From positions 641,377 to 705,376 of the forward strand of contig NZ_LZEX01000001.1 of assembly GCF_001676055.1 (NCBI RefSeq): 64,000 nucleotides of DNA. Direction: 5' to 3'. Source of the DNA: Morganella psychrotolerans. Lineage in GTDB: Bacteria; Pseudomonadota; Gammaproteobacteria; Enterobacterales; Enterobacteriaceae. Each line of letters opens with the position of its first letter. Position 1 is the first letter of the stretch. The notes below the pieces were generated by a model that searched no databases, had not been told where the DNA came from, and worked only from the letters and a program-made list of their open reading frames with translations. Made by a program: the position numbers and the translations under genes. Shown here in pieces: positions 1-8,745 of the stretch.

Positions 1-117
1 TTCAACATCATGATGTAATTTCTGCTCTTTCAGCCAGTCAAAAAAAAGAGAGCCGTTTTTTATTTCGGCTCTCTCGGCAGGCATTCCCGGCACTCTTTGT
101 ATTTCAATCATTGCCAT
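1..117 (-). CDS. GpJ-like tail tip / host-specificity protein, N-terminal fragment
   Basis: This is the first ~39 codons of a gene that runs off the left edge. The product begins MAMIEIQRVPGMPAERAEI. It follows the NlpC/P60 gene and overlaps its stop codon, which is where lambdoid and related siphophages keep the central tail-fibre/host-specificity protein (GpJ). The assignment rests mainly on gene order. A second in-frame ATG lies two codons in, so the exact start is uncertain. A 9-bp inverted repeat (AGAGAGCCG / CGGCTCTCT) falls inside the coding sequence and is probably incidental. Confidence 0.5.
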   Translation of the reverse strand, partial: MAMIEIQRVPGMPAERAEIKNGSLFFDWLKEQKLHHDVE

Positions 118-496
118 ATCTGTAAAACTCCAGCTTCGTGTATAACCGGTTGAGCACTGACAGCCTGTCGATTCTTACGTGTCCGTTTTCACCACGGCTG
201 TGCAATGCTGTACTGCCGGTAACAATACCGACGTGTACCGGCTGCGAGCCGTCATAGGCAACAAACATACAGCCGTCTTCCGGATAAGCTATCAACACCC
301 ACGGCACAATGACTCCGTTAAAACACGTCACGAAATCATCATGCCCGGTGTACCCCGTGACATTGTGTATCTCTCTGCCGATTACATGCCGGTAGTACAA
401 AAGAACCAGCCCCCAACAATCACATTCAGCAAAAGATGCCATTCGGTTTACCCACGGCACCCCGACCATTTTGTCGGTGAATTCAGCTGTCGTCAT
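104..496 (-). CDS. NlpC/P60 family tail-tip peptidase (gpK-like)
   Basis: The 130-residue product is a phage-tail NlpC/P60 domain protein. The nucleophile Cys lies in DCWGLV (about residue 27) and the His in the later HVGIV block. This family cleaves peptidoglycan cross-peptides at the tail tip during DNA entry. The start at 496 (MTTAEFTDK) is preferred over an upstream ATG because it overlaps the stop of the preceding tail gene by four bases, as usual for coupled tail genes. The gene lies between a DUF1833 protein and the GpJ-like gene, the standard order. Confidence 0.8.
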   Translation of the reverse strand: MTTAEFTDKMVGVPWVNRMASFAECDCWGLVLLYYRHVIGREIHNVTGYTGHDDFVTCFNGVIVPWVLIAYPEDGCMFVAYDGSQPVHVGIVTGSTALHSRGENGHVRIDRLSVLNRLYTKLEFYRYGND

Positions 497-963
497 ACCG
501 CCTCCAGACCCGGCCATTCCTGTGGCTCATAAATGCGGCCGACATTCTTGTTCAGTGGATTGGTCATCGAAAGTGTCATTGATACTGACTCCGCATCCAG
601 TGAAATATCTTTCGCAAACAGCTTCCAGCGCACGATTGCTGTTCCTTTATCTGCCTCATCAAACAGCCGGTACGTTACCTCGACCGGAACCATCCGTGAA
701 TATGAACGCCATGCTTTCAGCTTCTGCTTAAACTCATGGGCGATACGACTGAATTTCACACTGGCGTCAATGATCGGCGTTTTACTCTGCTGACTCTCAG
801 ACATTTCAAAGTTACACGGCATGTATTCAATTCCGCCGAGTGTCTTCGGGTGAATCTGGTAAGTGATCAGGTAAATATCACCGAATGCCGGATGTGATAG
901 CTGGAGAGTTTCATACAGAATGCGGTTTGGTCGTTGTGCGCGGAACTCACGCAATGTAGGCAT
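493..963 (-). CDS. DUF1833 family phage minor tail protein
   Basis: A 156-residue protein that starts MPTLREFRAQRPN and resembles the DUF1833 family found beside NlpC/P60 tail-tip genes in many siphovirus prophages. It probably occupies the gpL-like position in distal tail assembly. It overlaps both neighbours by 1-4 bases, so the three genes are translationally coupled. No catalytic motif is visible. Family recognition is from overall sequence pattern and context. Confidence 0.7.
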   Translation of the reverse strand: MPTLREFRAQRPNRILYETLQLSHPAFGDIYLITYQIHPKTLGGIEYMPCNFEMSESQQSKTPIIDASVKFSRIAHEFKQKLKAWRSYSRMVPVEVTYRLFDEADKGTAIVRWKLFAKDISLDAESVSMTLSMTNPLNKNVGRIYEPQEWPGLEAV

Positions 964-1439
964 TACTCCCCCTCACGCCGTGGCAGCGTTTCAGTAACAA
1001 TGACATCCAGCCAGCTCCCGAACGGTGGCGGGAACTCGATAATCACATCACCAAACTCGTCATCATCATTATGCAGATTTTTACTGATAACCTGACCAGT
1101 CCATGTGACAGATGCGCCGTTGACGCTGGTCTGTACCGGATAGGATGTGAAATGTAACTCCTGCTCCTGTAGCCCACTGCCACCGATATCTATTTTCATC
1201 CGGAACCAGCGGGTACAGTTATCCAGATAGTCTGGGTGCCGGATCCACTGAGCAAATGCCCGCTCCTGTACCAGTGTGAATATCCAGGTGACATTCCAGA
1301 CCGTTTTCAGGTCATCGGTTAGCTTCTGGAATATTGGCGCGCCGACCTGTGGCTGATCTGTCAGATATCCGGTGTCGAATGTCATTCCTTTATCTGCTTT
1401 CTGCGCCAGAGGAAGCCAGTCTGGATAGACTATAATCAT
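963..1439 (-). CDS. Phage minor tail protein (gpM-like position)
   Basis: A 158-residue soluble protein, rich in aromatic residues and beta-strand-like segments (TWIFTLVQERAFAQW), directly downstream of the tape measure gene and overlapping it by four bases. This is the slot of the distal tail protein gpM, which links the tail tube to the tip complex. The name is based on order and general character rather than a diagnostic motif. Confidence 0.6.
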   Translation of the reverse strand: MIIVYPDWLPLAQKADKGMTFDTGYLTDQPQVGAPIFQKLTDDLKTVWNVTWIFTLVQERAFAQWIRHPDYLDNCTRWFRMKIDIGGSGLQEQELHFTSYPVQTSVNGASVTWTGQVISKNLHNDDDEFGDVIIEFPPPFGSWLDVIVTETLPRREGE

Positions 1440-4400
1440 CTCACCCTCGCTGATGCCGTTGTGTTTCGTGTAATGGCGCTGTGCATCGGCCCTTTGTTAT
1501 CCATATCCGCTATAAACACGTCTATGGTCATGCCGTTACTGTCCTGCCGCGCCTGTGCGTCAATCTTGCTGCCTCCAGACGAGTAGTCATTAATATTCAC
1601 CGTCACCGGCACCTGTCCACCGCCAATATCACGGTTACTGATGACCTTGCCGTTATCACCGGGGATCATGTACTGGTTACCGTTTGACGCCTTGAATATC
1701 TCCGGTTTGCCGCCCTCACCAACCCGGTACATTTCACCGGCAGACACCGGCCCACCATCTTTACGCGCTCCGGCAATAGTCAGAGCTTTCATTCCGACAC
1801 TTGTTGCTGCGCCGGTCGCCTGTGCTGCAGTATACGCACCGAGGCCGCTGGCAGATGCTGCCCCCATCGTTGCAATGGATGCCGCGATAGCCGCCGGAGT
1901 CCACGCAGCCAATGCCGCAGCACCACCGGCAACGGCTGCTGTTGCGTTTGCCGCCTGAGTAGCAACGCCCAACGTCTGCCCGAGGATGAAGTTTTTAGCC
2001 ATCTCAACGCCGACCTGAACAATGGAGTTAACCACGCTGTTAAGCATAGTGTTACCCAATGACCGGGCAGCATCACTCCAACTCATAGTTTGTGTGATGA
2101 GACCGGTGATGGCGTTGGACGCATTCCCGGAGAGAGAATCAACCGCTGATGTGAGCATGTCATAGCCGAGGCTTTGCTGACTCAGTAACTGCCACTGTGC
2201 CGCTGTACGCTGCTCGTCATACTCTTTATTGGCTGCATTCATCAATGCCAGACCCTGCTGCTCGGTAATGACCCGCTGGCTCATGTAATCCTTAATCAGT
2301 GCCAGTTTCTGAGCGTGCTCATTTGCCAGCGCCTGAACCGGATCAACCTGAGCCGCCATTTCCTGAACAGGAGTGACGGAGGATTTCGCGTTTATCTCCG
2401 CCGTTTTTCTGGCATGCTCGGCTTTTAACTCAATGCTGCGCTTCTGATACTGTTCCTCGGTGATGAGGTTACCTTTCAGCTGCCGCTCAAGTTGTTCACT
2501 GGCAAGCTTCATATCCTGATCGGCTTTTGCCCTCGGGTTTTGCTCAAAGGCCTCTTTGCGGTCTTTTATCTTCTGAGTGAGGTCGTATTCTTTGGCGGCA
2601 AGTTCGGTTATCTCGGCTATCTGTGCTGCGTTAGCCTTTGCTCCGAGCTTCTGCACCGCTTCGAGAACGGCGGCTTCCCGCGACAGTCCTTTCGTTTCCA
2701 GCTCTGCTACTTTTGTTGCGTCAGCAAGTGAGGATATTTTTTGCTGAAGCTTTTCGGCTTCTGTGGCTTCTTTTTTTTGCCTCAGCTGCGGCTTCCCTTG
2801 ATGTTTTAATGCCGGTTTTTTTTGCTTCAGTATTTTTGTATTCCTGAGCCGCCATGTCTTCAAGTCTGCTGACTGCATCCTGACTGATTACACCGGCATC
2901 CTCGGCAGCATAACGCGCCTGTAATTTTGCTTTTGCCTCACCTTCTAACTTGGATAGTTCCAGCCTGCGATCCATGTCTTTTTTAAGCTGATCGCCTTTT
3001 TCACCGCCGAAATCCATCATCAGACTTTGTGAATTAAACTTCTGTTTTGCTTTCGTCGCATTTTCTAAGTCAATTCCATATGCGCGGAGTGCGGCTCCGG
3101 CATTCGGTAGTGCCGTCCTAGCCTCGGCGGTCAGTAAATCAGCGCCTTTCAGAAGCTCTCCGTTTAGTTGAGCTCTACCCATGCGGATCATATTCTGTGT
3201 CTGGCTTAAGCGCTGCTGAGCCCTGTCAAGTTCACCGGCTGCAATGGCTTGCCTATCAAGGTTTATTGCTAATGCTGCTGCCGCTTCTTTACCTGCTCTG
3301 GTTGACTTCCCGTAGTCATCTACCGCTTTTTTGTTACGATTAACTGCGTACGTAAGGTCATCATATTTTTTCTGAGCTTCAACCACTGCATCCGACAGCT
3401 CAGGCATTTTTTCGCCAGCCTTACCGATTTCCTCTGCAATCTGTATTCGGCTCATTTCACCGAATTTACCAATCAGTGTGTTAACGCTGTCCGCAAGATT
3501 ATTGGCATCATCCCTTGCCACTTTTGCACTTTGGCTAAAATAAAATAATGCAGATGCCGCGGCAACAGCAAAACCGGCAGGCCCTCCTATGAATCCTAGG
3601 GCACCACGCAGCACCGTTCCGATACCGATACTAGCCCGGCTTGCCGCCGCCCCTGCTGCATTTTGCGCCACCGTATGAGCGGCAAGAGCGGAATTGTAAT
3701 TCCCTGTCGCTATAGCCGCTGCTTGCCTTGCCTGAGATAACCGTTGTTCAGTAGCGGTCACCTGCGCCTCCGTTATGGCAATTGACCTTAAATGTTGCGC
3801 CAAACGTAACTCGTCGAGTGATCTTAACTTTGTTACTTCCGCAGACCTCAGTTCAGCAGCGGCATGTAGTTCTGTTGCTTTAGTTGCCTGCATCTCCGCA
3901 ATTGCTAATGCTCTTGCAGATATAACCCCTTGTAGCTTTTCTTTTGTCGCCAGTGCTAATGCGCCAACAAATCGGCTACCTAATACCGTGGCAACGACAG
4001 TCAGCACTGCTGACAGCCCGCCCAGGCTTTCACTTATAGTTACTACTGAATCATTGAATATATTTGTGAATGTCTTAACGGTGGTGTTTTCACCAAAAAA
4101 CTTAGTAATGTTGTTACTGGCCACCTGAAGAGACTGCGACATCGTTTGTGTTGTGTTTGCGAATTCAGCCTCAATCGTCGGCCCCATTTCACGGAATGCC
4201 TTTAACAATACATCCGTAGTCAGCTTACCTTCCGCAGCCATTGCCCTCAGCTTACCAATACTCACGCCTAGCGAATCAGCAAGCCCTTTCATCAGCGCAG
4301 GTGCCTGTTCACTCATTGAGTTGAATTCCTGCCCGCGCAACACACCCGATGCTAATGCCTGTGATAACTGGACAAGCGCACCTTCGGATTCTGCTGCCGT

Positions 4401-4853
4401 GGCACCGGAAACGGTCATTGCTTTGGAAATGGTGGTGGTTATTTGCCCTAACTCCTGACCACTTAGCCCGGCGCTGCGCATGGCTCTTTCTAAACGTGAA
4501 TACAGTGTTGCGATACCATCGAGGCTTGAACGGCTGTTCTGTGCAATATCAAACACACGCTGATTCACCACTGCCAATGTCTCACCGGCTTTTATGGAGT
4601 TGACAAGTTTGTTATTCAGAACCGCCCAGGCTTCGGCATATTTAGCAACAGCAGATGCAGACAGGTACGCAGTCAATGAAGCGGCAACACGCGACAGTGA
4701 AGCCATTGAGCGCTCCGTACCATTGACAGCAGTCGTGGTGCGGTTAAAGCCGCCTTCCATGTTCCGCAACCGCTGATCTAGTTGACGCTGTGATGTCAGC
4801 AACTGAGCAACATCCATCTGTACCTGATATACAATTTCGCCTACATTCGCCAT
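1436..4853 (-). pseudogene. Tape measure protein, split by a one-base homopolymer expansion
   Basis: This tail-length-determining protein is encoded in two overlapping frames (4853-2721 and 2878-1436). The N-terminal part begins MANVGEIVYQVQMDVAQL and has the tape-measure domain with long alanine-rich coiled coils and a hydrophobic stretch near residue 430. The C-terminal part continues the coiled coil, has a hydrophobic Ala-rich segment and ends in a Gly-rich tail. The break is in an A8 run (coding strand; 2771-2778). With seven A the frame reads EAKKEATEAEKLQ without interruption and gives 1138 residues. Tape measure protein is essential for a functional tail. So this is a sequencing error, a real inactivation, or a site of slippage. 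Confidence 0.85.
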
Positions 4854-4872
4854 TTACCGGCTCCTTAAAATG

Positions 4873-4898
4873 AAAAACCCCGCCGGCTGGCAGGGTTT
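4873..4898 (-). terminator. Rho-independent terminator after the lipoprotein moron
   Basis: Read on the minus strand, a GC-rich hairpin (AACCCTGCC / GGCGGGGTT) runs into a T-rich tract just after the stop of the lipoprotein gene and before the tape measure start. It should insulate the moron from the tail operon when late transcription is off. Confidence 0.65.
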
Positions 4899-4915
4899 GT
4901 GATTATATGTAATAT

Positions 4916-5434
4916 TTACTTAGAACAAGCTTCAATATTACCGGCTGAAAGATTGGGGTCTATCCCATCGGGCAATACTACCCACTCAGTTATATCTTCA
5001 GTGTATTCAGGGTTTTCCAATCCACCGTTTTCGTATAGCGACTTTAGGTTATCCAACTCTTTTTTGTCATCGTCGAAAATTTTTGGATTATCGGCCTCGA
5101 TAAATGATCTGACATCATCGATAGCTTTCGGGTACATCCACTTAACGCTAACAACGTACGCATCCCCTTCTTTCTTTTCAGAAATAACGCTGTACTTGGA
5201 TTTACCATATAAATAACTACTCAATTGATAGTAGTCATTTGTTGTTGGCAGGTTGTTTTTATTGACCAGTGTTATGTTTTTTATGCCGTCAGGTGTGCAT
5301 TTTTCTATTTTTGAGCTGGATAGCAGCGCTGTATTTTCAGTATTCATGAATTCAAGCACCGTGTCTGACGCGGTCTTTTCGCCACAACCAGAAAGTATCA
5401 ATGATATTATAGCCGTTATTAATATTTTACTCAT
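4916..5434 (-). CDS. Predicted lipoprotein, candidate lysogenic-conversion moron
   Basis: A 172-residue protein with a type II signal peptide: short basic N-terminus, hydrophobic core and lipobox LILSGC (Cys about residue 17). The mature part is acidic and lysine-rich, with no motif I recognise. It lies inside the tail gene cluster, between tape measure and antirepressor genes, is more AT-rich than those neighbours and is followed by its own terminator. These are typical signs of a moron expressed in the lysogen. A surface or superinfection-exclusion role is possible but only inferred. Confidence 0.7.
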   Translation of the reverse strand: MSKILITAIISLILSGCGEKTASDTVLEFMNTENTALLSSSKIEKCTPDGIKNITLVNKNNLPTTNDYYQLSSYLYGKSKYSVISEKKEGDAYVVSVKWMYPKAIDDVRSFIEADNPKIFDDDKKELDNLKSLYENGGLENPEYTEDITEWVVLPDGIDPNLSAGNIEACSK

Positions 5435-5446
5435 GAGTTCCGCCGG

Positions 5447-5785
5447 TTATTTATAAGGGGACTGGCTTACAACCATCTTTTTATCTGGCTCAGAGCAAGC
5501 AACCATAACTACCCCGTCATTTGTCCACGCCTTGCCTATATAAAGCAATGATGAATCAACTACCGTTCGAACTGGGTAGTGATCAGAGATTGCAGAAAAC
5601 ATATTACTTGCTGCATTTTTGCAGTCTTCAAAAGCCATAGGTTTGGAGTCAACCACTCGCGTTTCCCCCTGCTCGGGATAGTTTCCAGCCCCAACCATGC
5701 TATTTAACTGTTCTTTAGTATAAGTCGTAGCCATACCTGAAAAACAGATTAACGATAATGAAACACCAACAATTATTTTCCTCAC
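5447..5785 (-). CDS. Small secreted protein, moron partner
   Basis: A 112-residue protein with a clear Sec signal peptide (MRKIIVGVSLSLICFSGMA) and a predicted periplasmic body with two conserved-looking cysteines (DCKNAA and VACSEPD) that could form a disulphide. It is 12 bases upstream of the lipoprotein gene, so the pair is probably one transcript. The family was not recognised. Two exported proteins together in a tail cluster suggest an envelope-modifying function for the lysogen. Confidence 0.65.
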   Translation of the reverse strand: MRKIIVGVSLSLICFSGMATTYTKEQLNSMVGAGNYPEQGETRVVDSKPMAFEDCKNAASNMFSAISDHYPVRTVVDSSLLYIGKAWTNDGVVMVACSEPDKKMVVSQSPYK

Positions 5786-5844
5786 ATCCCCACCCTCAAT
5801 AATTAGTTTCCCTCATGTTAATCATGTGATGGTGCAAAGGAAAG

Positions 5845-5866
5845 CAAAAAGCCTCAGTTAAGAGGC
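5845..5866 (-). terminator. Rho-independent terminator after the ORF6N gene
   Basis: On the minus strand GCCTC-TTAACT-GAGGC is followed by TTTTTGC, about 40 bases past the stop of the ORF6N antirepressor gene. It separates the antirepressor transcript from the two secreted-protein genes. Confidence 0.7.
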
Positions 5867-5909
5867 GGCGTGTGATCTGAATTACAAGCCGTCCGTGGCC
5901 TGTGGGTTA

Positions 5910-6689
5910 TTAGAACAGTTTTTCCAGATTCACATTGTGAACCGCTTTCCACGCAGCAGCAGGATATGAGTTCGCTTTTCCGTAGCGATCATCCGGAACA
6001 GATTGAACTTGAGCATCATTATCAGCGCACCACTTTTTGAGCGGGTGCCATTTAAACTTTGTATTCAGAGCCTTCTCAACAGCCAGCACCGTAGCGTGAC
6101 CTTTGCAGGTGCCGAGTTTAGCGGCTAAAACATTCTTTTCGCGGACTGCTTTTGATGCCGTTGCCATCGCAGTAGCCTGACGTTTATCGCCAATCCACGC
6201 TTTGGTCTCAACGGCATAATCACGTTCGGCGGCAATCACTGCCTTTTCTTTCTCAGACTTCAGCAGGTTTTCCAGCGCCTCAATATAGTTACCGGGCATC
6301 ACTGTATTTTTGCGGGAATTGAAGTAGGTTTCTTCCAGTAACTCGAAGTAGTCCCACGCCTGATCTGTTTCCAGCATTTTGGCGTGACGTGATGCCCCGC
6401 GTTCAGTCCAGAGGTATAGCGACCGAGCCTTACTAGAAATTTGCAGACCTCTAAAAGAGGTGCGCAAAATTTCAACATCATCTCCCTCTACCAGAAAATA
6501 ATGCTTACCTTCTTCAAACCGATTTTTATTGCGGTTGAAATTATTGGTGATCTGCTTTGATGTTGCCCCATACCCCACCGCCAGTGATTCAGTGGTGATT
6601 ACCTTCTGATCACGGTGGTAGACTTCAGGAACCGTAAAGCGACTTTGCGTGACAACTGCATTATTGTTTGCTACTGTAATTTGACTCAT
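5910..6689 (-). CDS. ORF6N-domain antirepressor-type protein
   Basis: A 259-residue protein with an N-terminal ORF6N-like domain (VITTESLAVGYGATSKQITNNF to LYLWTERGASRHAKML, residues ~28-110), a helical linker rich in Lys/Glu, and a C-terminal region of the kind found in phage antirepressors. Such proteins bind or titrate repressors to promote lytic growth. It lies downstream of a BRO/Ant gene and an Arc-like repressor, and has its own terminator. Together these form an immI-like second regulatory region. The exact target repressor is unknown; the S24 repressor at 7678 is the obvious candidate. Confidence 0.75.
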   Translation of the reverse strand: MSQITVANNNAVVTQSRFTVPEVYHRDQKVITTESLAVGYGATSKQITNNFNRNKNRFEEGKHYFLVEGDDVEILRTSFRGLQISSKARSLYLWTERGASRHAKMLETDQAWDYFELLEETYFNSRKNTVMPGNYIEALENLLKSEKEKAVIAAERDYAVETKAWIGDKRQATAMATASKAVREKNVLAAKLGTCKGHATVLAVEKALNTKFKWHPLKKWCADNDAQVQSVPDDRYGKANSYPAAAWKAVHNVNLEKLF

Positions 6690-6764
6690 GAAACTTTTCC
6701 TTCTGGTTAGGTTTGGGAATTGCCAACAGTTCGCACCTGTTGGCTTTTCTGTTTTTAGTGTCTG

Positions 6765-7424
6765 TCAATGTGTTAACCTCGCTTTTGAATACCACTCCAT
6801 GTGTGTCAAAGAGCTAAACAACGGGCCTTGTACGTCCTTTAAGCGCCCTGTCATTTCAGAATCAACCTCCATATTCAGTCTGCGCAACGATGGCGATAAC
6901 ATGCCTCCCCATATTTCGTTAATGCGTTTGATGTGCTTATAGGCTGTGGTGAGATTCCTTAACAAAAGATGCTCATCCAGCCCGTTAACTGCCACTTCGC
7001 GATCCAGAATATCCAGCACCCACTTACGGAATTGTTTGGCGACCGGCGTTGATGCGAACATTGCTATCAAGTGTGCGCCGCGCAGTGAGAAAAGGCGGAC
7101 AATAACCTCAACTTCACCCGTTTTTCTAACCAACGTCATTTTGACGGTGGTTGTCATCGACTCCGTAAATTCATCAGAATTACGGGAATACACGCGACTG
7201 ACGTTATCAGTCCGGCTATAACCCAACGCTTTTGCTAACTCCGTTGATGTAAGCCACATTTGACCGTCCTGATAAACCGGCTCAAATGTAATGTCCTGGA
7301 AAGTTAAGTCTGTTTTCGCTACACTGTTCATGTCATTTATTCCTGTCGAGGGATTATTTGATACTGAGGCCTCAATTGTTTGCGCAGTTGAGGCTTCTTC
7401 ATTACGGCATCCGAAATTCGCCAT
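6765..7424 (-). CDS. BRO / P22 Ant N-terminal family antirepressor
   Basis: A 219-residue protein with a BRO-N (P22AR-N like) domain at residues ~40-140: FEPVYQDGQMWLTSTELAKALGY, then VSRVYSRNSDEF and FSLRGAHLIAMFASTPVAKQFRKWVLD. Its start overlaps the end of the Arc-like gene by 23 bases in another frame, as in the coupled arc-ant genes of P22. By family it should antagonise a phage repressor. The C-terminal ~70 residues are a helical extension without a recognised motif. Confidence 0.8.
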   Translation of the reverse strand: MANFGCRNEEASTAQTIEASVSNNPSTGINDMNSVAKTDLTFQDITFEPVYQDGQMWLTSTELAKALGYSRTDNVSRVYSRNSDEFTESMTTTVKMTLVRKTGEVEVIVRLFSLRGAHLIAMFASTPVAKQFRKWVLDILDREVAVNGLDEHLLLRNLTTAYKHIKRINEIWGGMLSPSLRRLNMEVDSEMTGRLKDVQGPLFSSLTHMEWYSKARLTH

Positions 7425-7572
7425 TTTTAGCCATCTCCATCACGACTTCTATAATGTATTCAAGCTGGACTTGGGTTGAGCGCCGCTTTTCACTTGCCAC
7501 ATCATCTATCCACTTCCGCATATCTGGCCGCATTCTGAATGGGTATGGGGCAATTCTATTTTTCTTTTCCAT
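7402..7572 (-). CDS. Arc/Mnt-like ribbon-helix-helix repressor
   Basis: A 56-residue protein (start MEKKNRIAPYPFRMRPDMRK) with the hallmarks of Arc-type repressors: an N-terminal PYPFRMRPDMRKWI segment, then a helix with STQVQLEYIIEVVME. It has a strong SD (AGGAGA, six bases before ATG). It is divergent from an XRE-S24 repressor gene and upstream of, and overlapping, a BRO/Ant gene, exactly the place Arc or Mnt holds in P22 immI. It probably represses the antirepressor promoter. Confidence 0.8.
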   Translation of the reverse strand: MEKKNRIAPYPFRMRPDMRKWIDDVASEKRRSTQVQLEYIIEVVMEMAKNGEFRMP

Positions 7573-7677
7573 AAATTATCTCCTATGTAGTATTCCAATT
7601 ACACATCTTCATGATGTAATATCAGTTATACCCCATGACTCCGCAATGTGTCAATATGAATTTTATAGAGTTCACAT
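7573..7677. promoter_or_regulatory. Divergent promoter/operator region of the immI-like locus
   Basis: A 105-base AT-rich gap separates the Arc-like gene (leftward) from the XRE-S24 gene (rightward). It holds a nearly palindromic element, ATTACACATC / GATGTAAT around 7600-7622, a plausible site for one of the two repressors. Individual -10/-35 boxes were not assigned with confidence. Confidence 0.5.
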
Positions 7678-8451
7678 ATGAAAATTGATGATAACTTCAA
7701 AAATAGAGTGCAGGCAGCCAGACAAGCCGCAAACCTTACTCAGGGTGACCTTGCTGATAAAGTTGGGGTCGTGCGTCGTCAAATAGCGGCATACGAGGCC
7801 GGAGACTCCAAGCCGAGGATTAAGGTTTTGAATAATCTGGCCGTTGCGCTGGGAGCGACCACAGAGTGGCTTTCATCGGGTATTGGTGAAGGCCCAAGCA
7901 TTGACAACATAAAGCGCACAATCACCGTCCCTGAAATACCCGTTTTATCTTATTCAGATTCAATTTTTAGTTTAGGGAGTCCTGCTGCATTTTCTAAATT
8001 TATACCAGCCCCACCAAATACAAACTCACAGATCTTTGCGTATGAGATCATGGGTAACTCAATGACATCCGCCGGCAGTGTCAGTCTACCATCCGGCACT
8101 ATAGTCATCATTGACCCAACAAGAACTCCAAAAGACATGGACTTCGTTTTGGCTTATATGGATGGGATGGGTGTTTTCAAGCAATTAATATTTGACCAAG
8201 GGAATTGGTATTTAACGTCGTTAAACCCTGACTTTTCGCCCTATATAGTTGAAGATTTATCCATCATTGTTGGTGTCGCCATCCAAGCGCAAATCGATCT
8301 TTCCTGTGAGTGGATAAAGGCATTTCGTACATTTGATGGCGTAAGCCTAGGCTCATCAATTAAAACTGAAAGTCCAAAATCACCAAAGGATATCAGCCCG
8401 CGCCTTGATAAAATCGAGTCCATGCTTGAGCAGCTACTGAAAAACAAATAA
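7678..8451 (+). CDS. XRE-family HTH repressor with S24 (LexA-like) domain, second prophage repressor
   Basis: A 257-residue protein. Residues ~8-65 form an XRE helix-turn-helix (LTQGDLADKVGVVRRQIAAYE). Residues ~95-210 form a peptidase S24 domain with a Ser in GNSMTSAG and a downstream Lys in FKQLI as candidate Ser-Lys dyad. Such repressors self-cleave after RecA activation. It is the only rightward gene in the first 20 kb and is divergent from the Arc-like/BRO genes. So it is a second repressor besides CI at 31.4 kb. The C-terminal ~45 residues (SPKSPKDISPRLDKIE) are an unusual coiled-coil extension. Confidence 0.85.
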   Translation: MKIDDNFKNRVQAARQAANLTQGDLADKVGVVRRQIAAYEAGDSKPRIKVLNNLAVALGATTEWLSSGIGEGPSIDNIKRTITVPEIPVLSYSDSIFSLGSPAAFSKFIPAPPNTNSQIFAYEIMGNSMTSAGSVSLPSGTIVIIDPTRTPKDMDFVLAYMDGMGVFKQLIFDQGNWYLTSLNPDFSPYIVEDLSIIVGVAIQAQIDLSCEWIKAFRTFDGVSLGSSIKTESPKSPKDISPRLDKIESMLEQLLKNK

Positions 8452-8468
8452 GCCCCTTCCGGGGCTTC
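8452..8468 (+). terminator. Hairpin terminator after the second repressor
   Basis: GCCCC-TTCC-GGGGC starts at the stop codon of the S24 repressor gene and is followed by TTC. It is positioned to stop rightward transcription before the convergent tail chaperone genes. The T-run is short. Confidence 0.55.
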
Positions 8469-8469
8469 A

Positions 8470-8745
8470 TTACGCCTTCCTCCTGCTCACCAACCGGCGC
8501 TTACCCTTAATCAGGTCATCGTTACGGGCATCGTCGGCTTTGGTGATTGCTTCATACTCATCTTTAGTGAAACCCTTCTCGTCCGGATATTTCGCTTTCA
8601 GCATCATCACGAATTCGGTCATTGTTAGCTGCTCTGCTTCGCTGCGGGTGATGTTGAAATGTACGCGGGCGGCGCTGATGTACTCGACAGCGTGAAACTC
8701 GTCTGAGTATTCGTCTTTACCTTCGTTACGCTGGAGTTTTCGCAC
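8470..8745 (-). CDS. Tail assembly chaperone, T part of a G/GT frameshift pair
   Basis: A 91-codon open frame overlaps the last 120 bases of the upstream tail chaperone gene in the -1 frame. The predicted protein (ITRSEAEQLTMTEFVMMLKAKY) is acidic and helical like the T extension of lambda gpGT. A TAA in this frame just upstream means the ribosome must switch frames between about 8750 and 8625. A candidate slip site is GC-GAA-AAC near 8733. The fused product would chaperone tape measure protein before tail tube polymerisation. The GTG at 8745 is probably not used as a start. Confidence 0.7.
   Translation of the reverse strand: MRKLQRNEGKDEYSDEFHAVEYISAARVHFNITRSEAEQLTMTEFVMMLKAKYPDEKGFTKDEYEAITKADDARNDDLIKGKRRLVSRRKA

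Noticed and set aside
43..78. 9-bp inverted repeat with T-rich loop near the left edge
   Set aside because: Looks like a terminator but lies inside the GpJ-like coding frame; no gene ends there.
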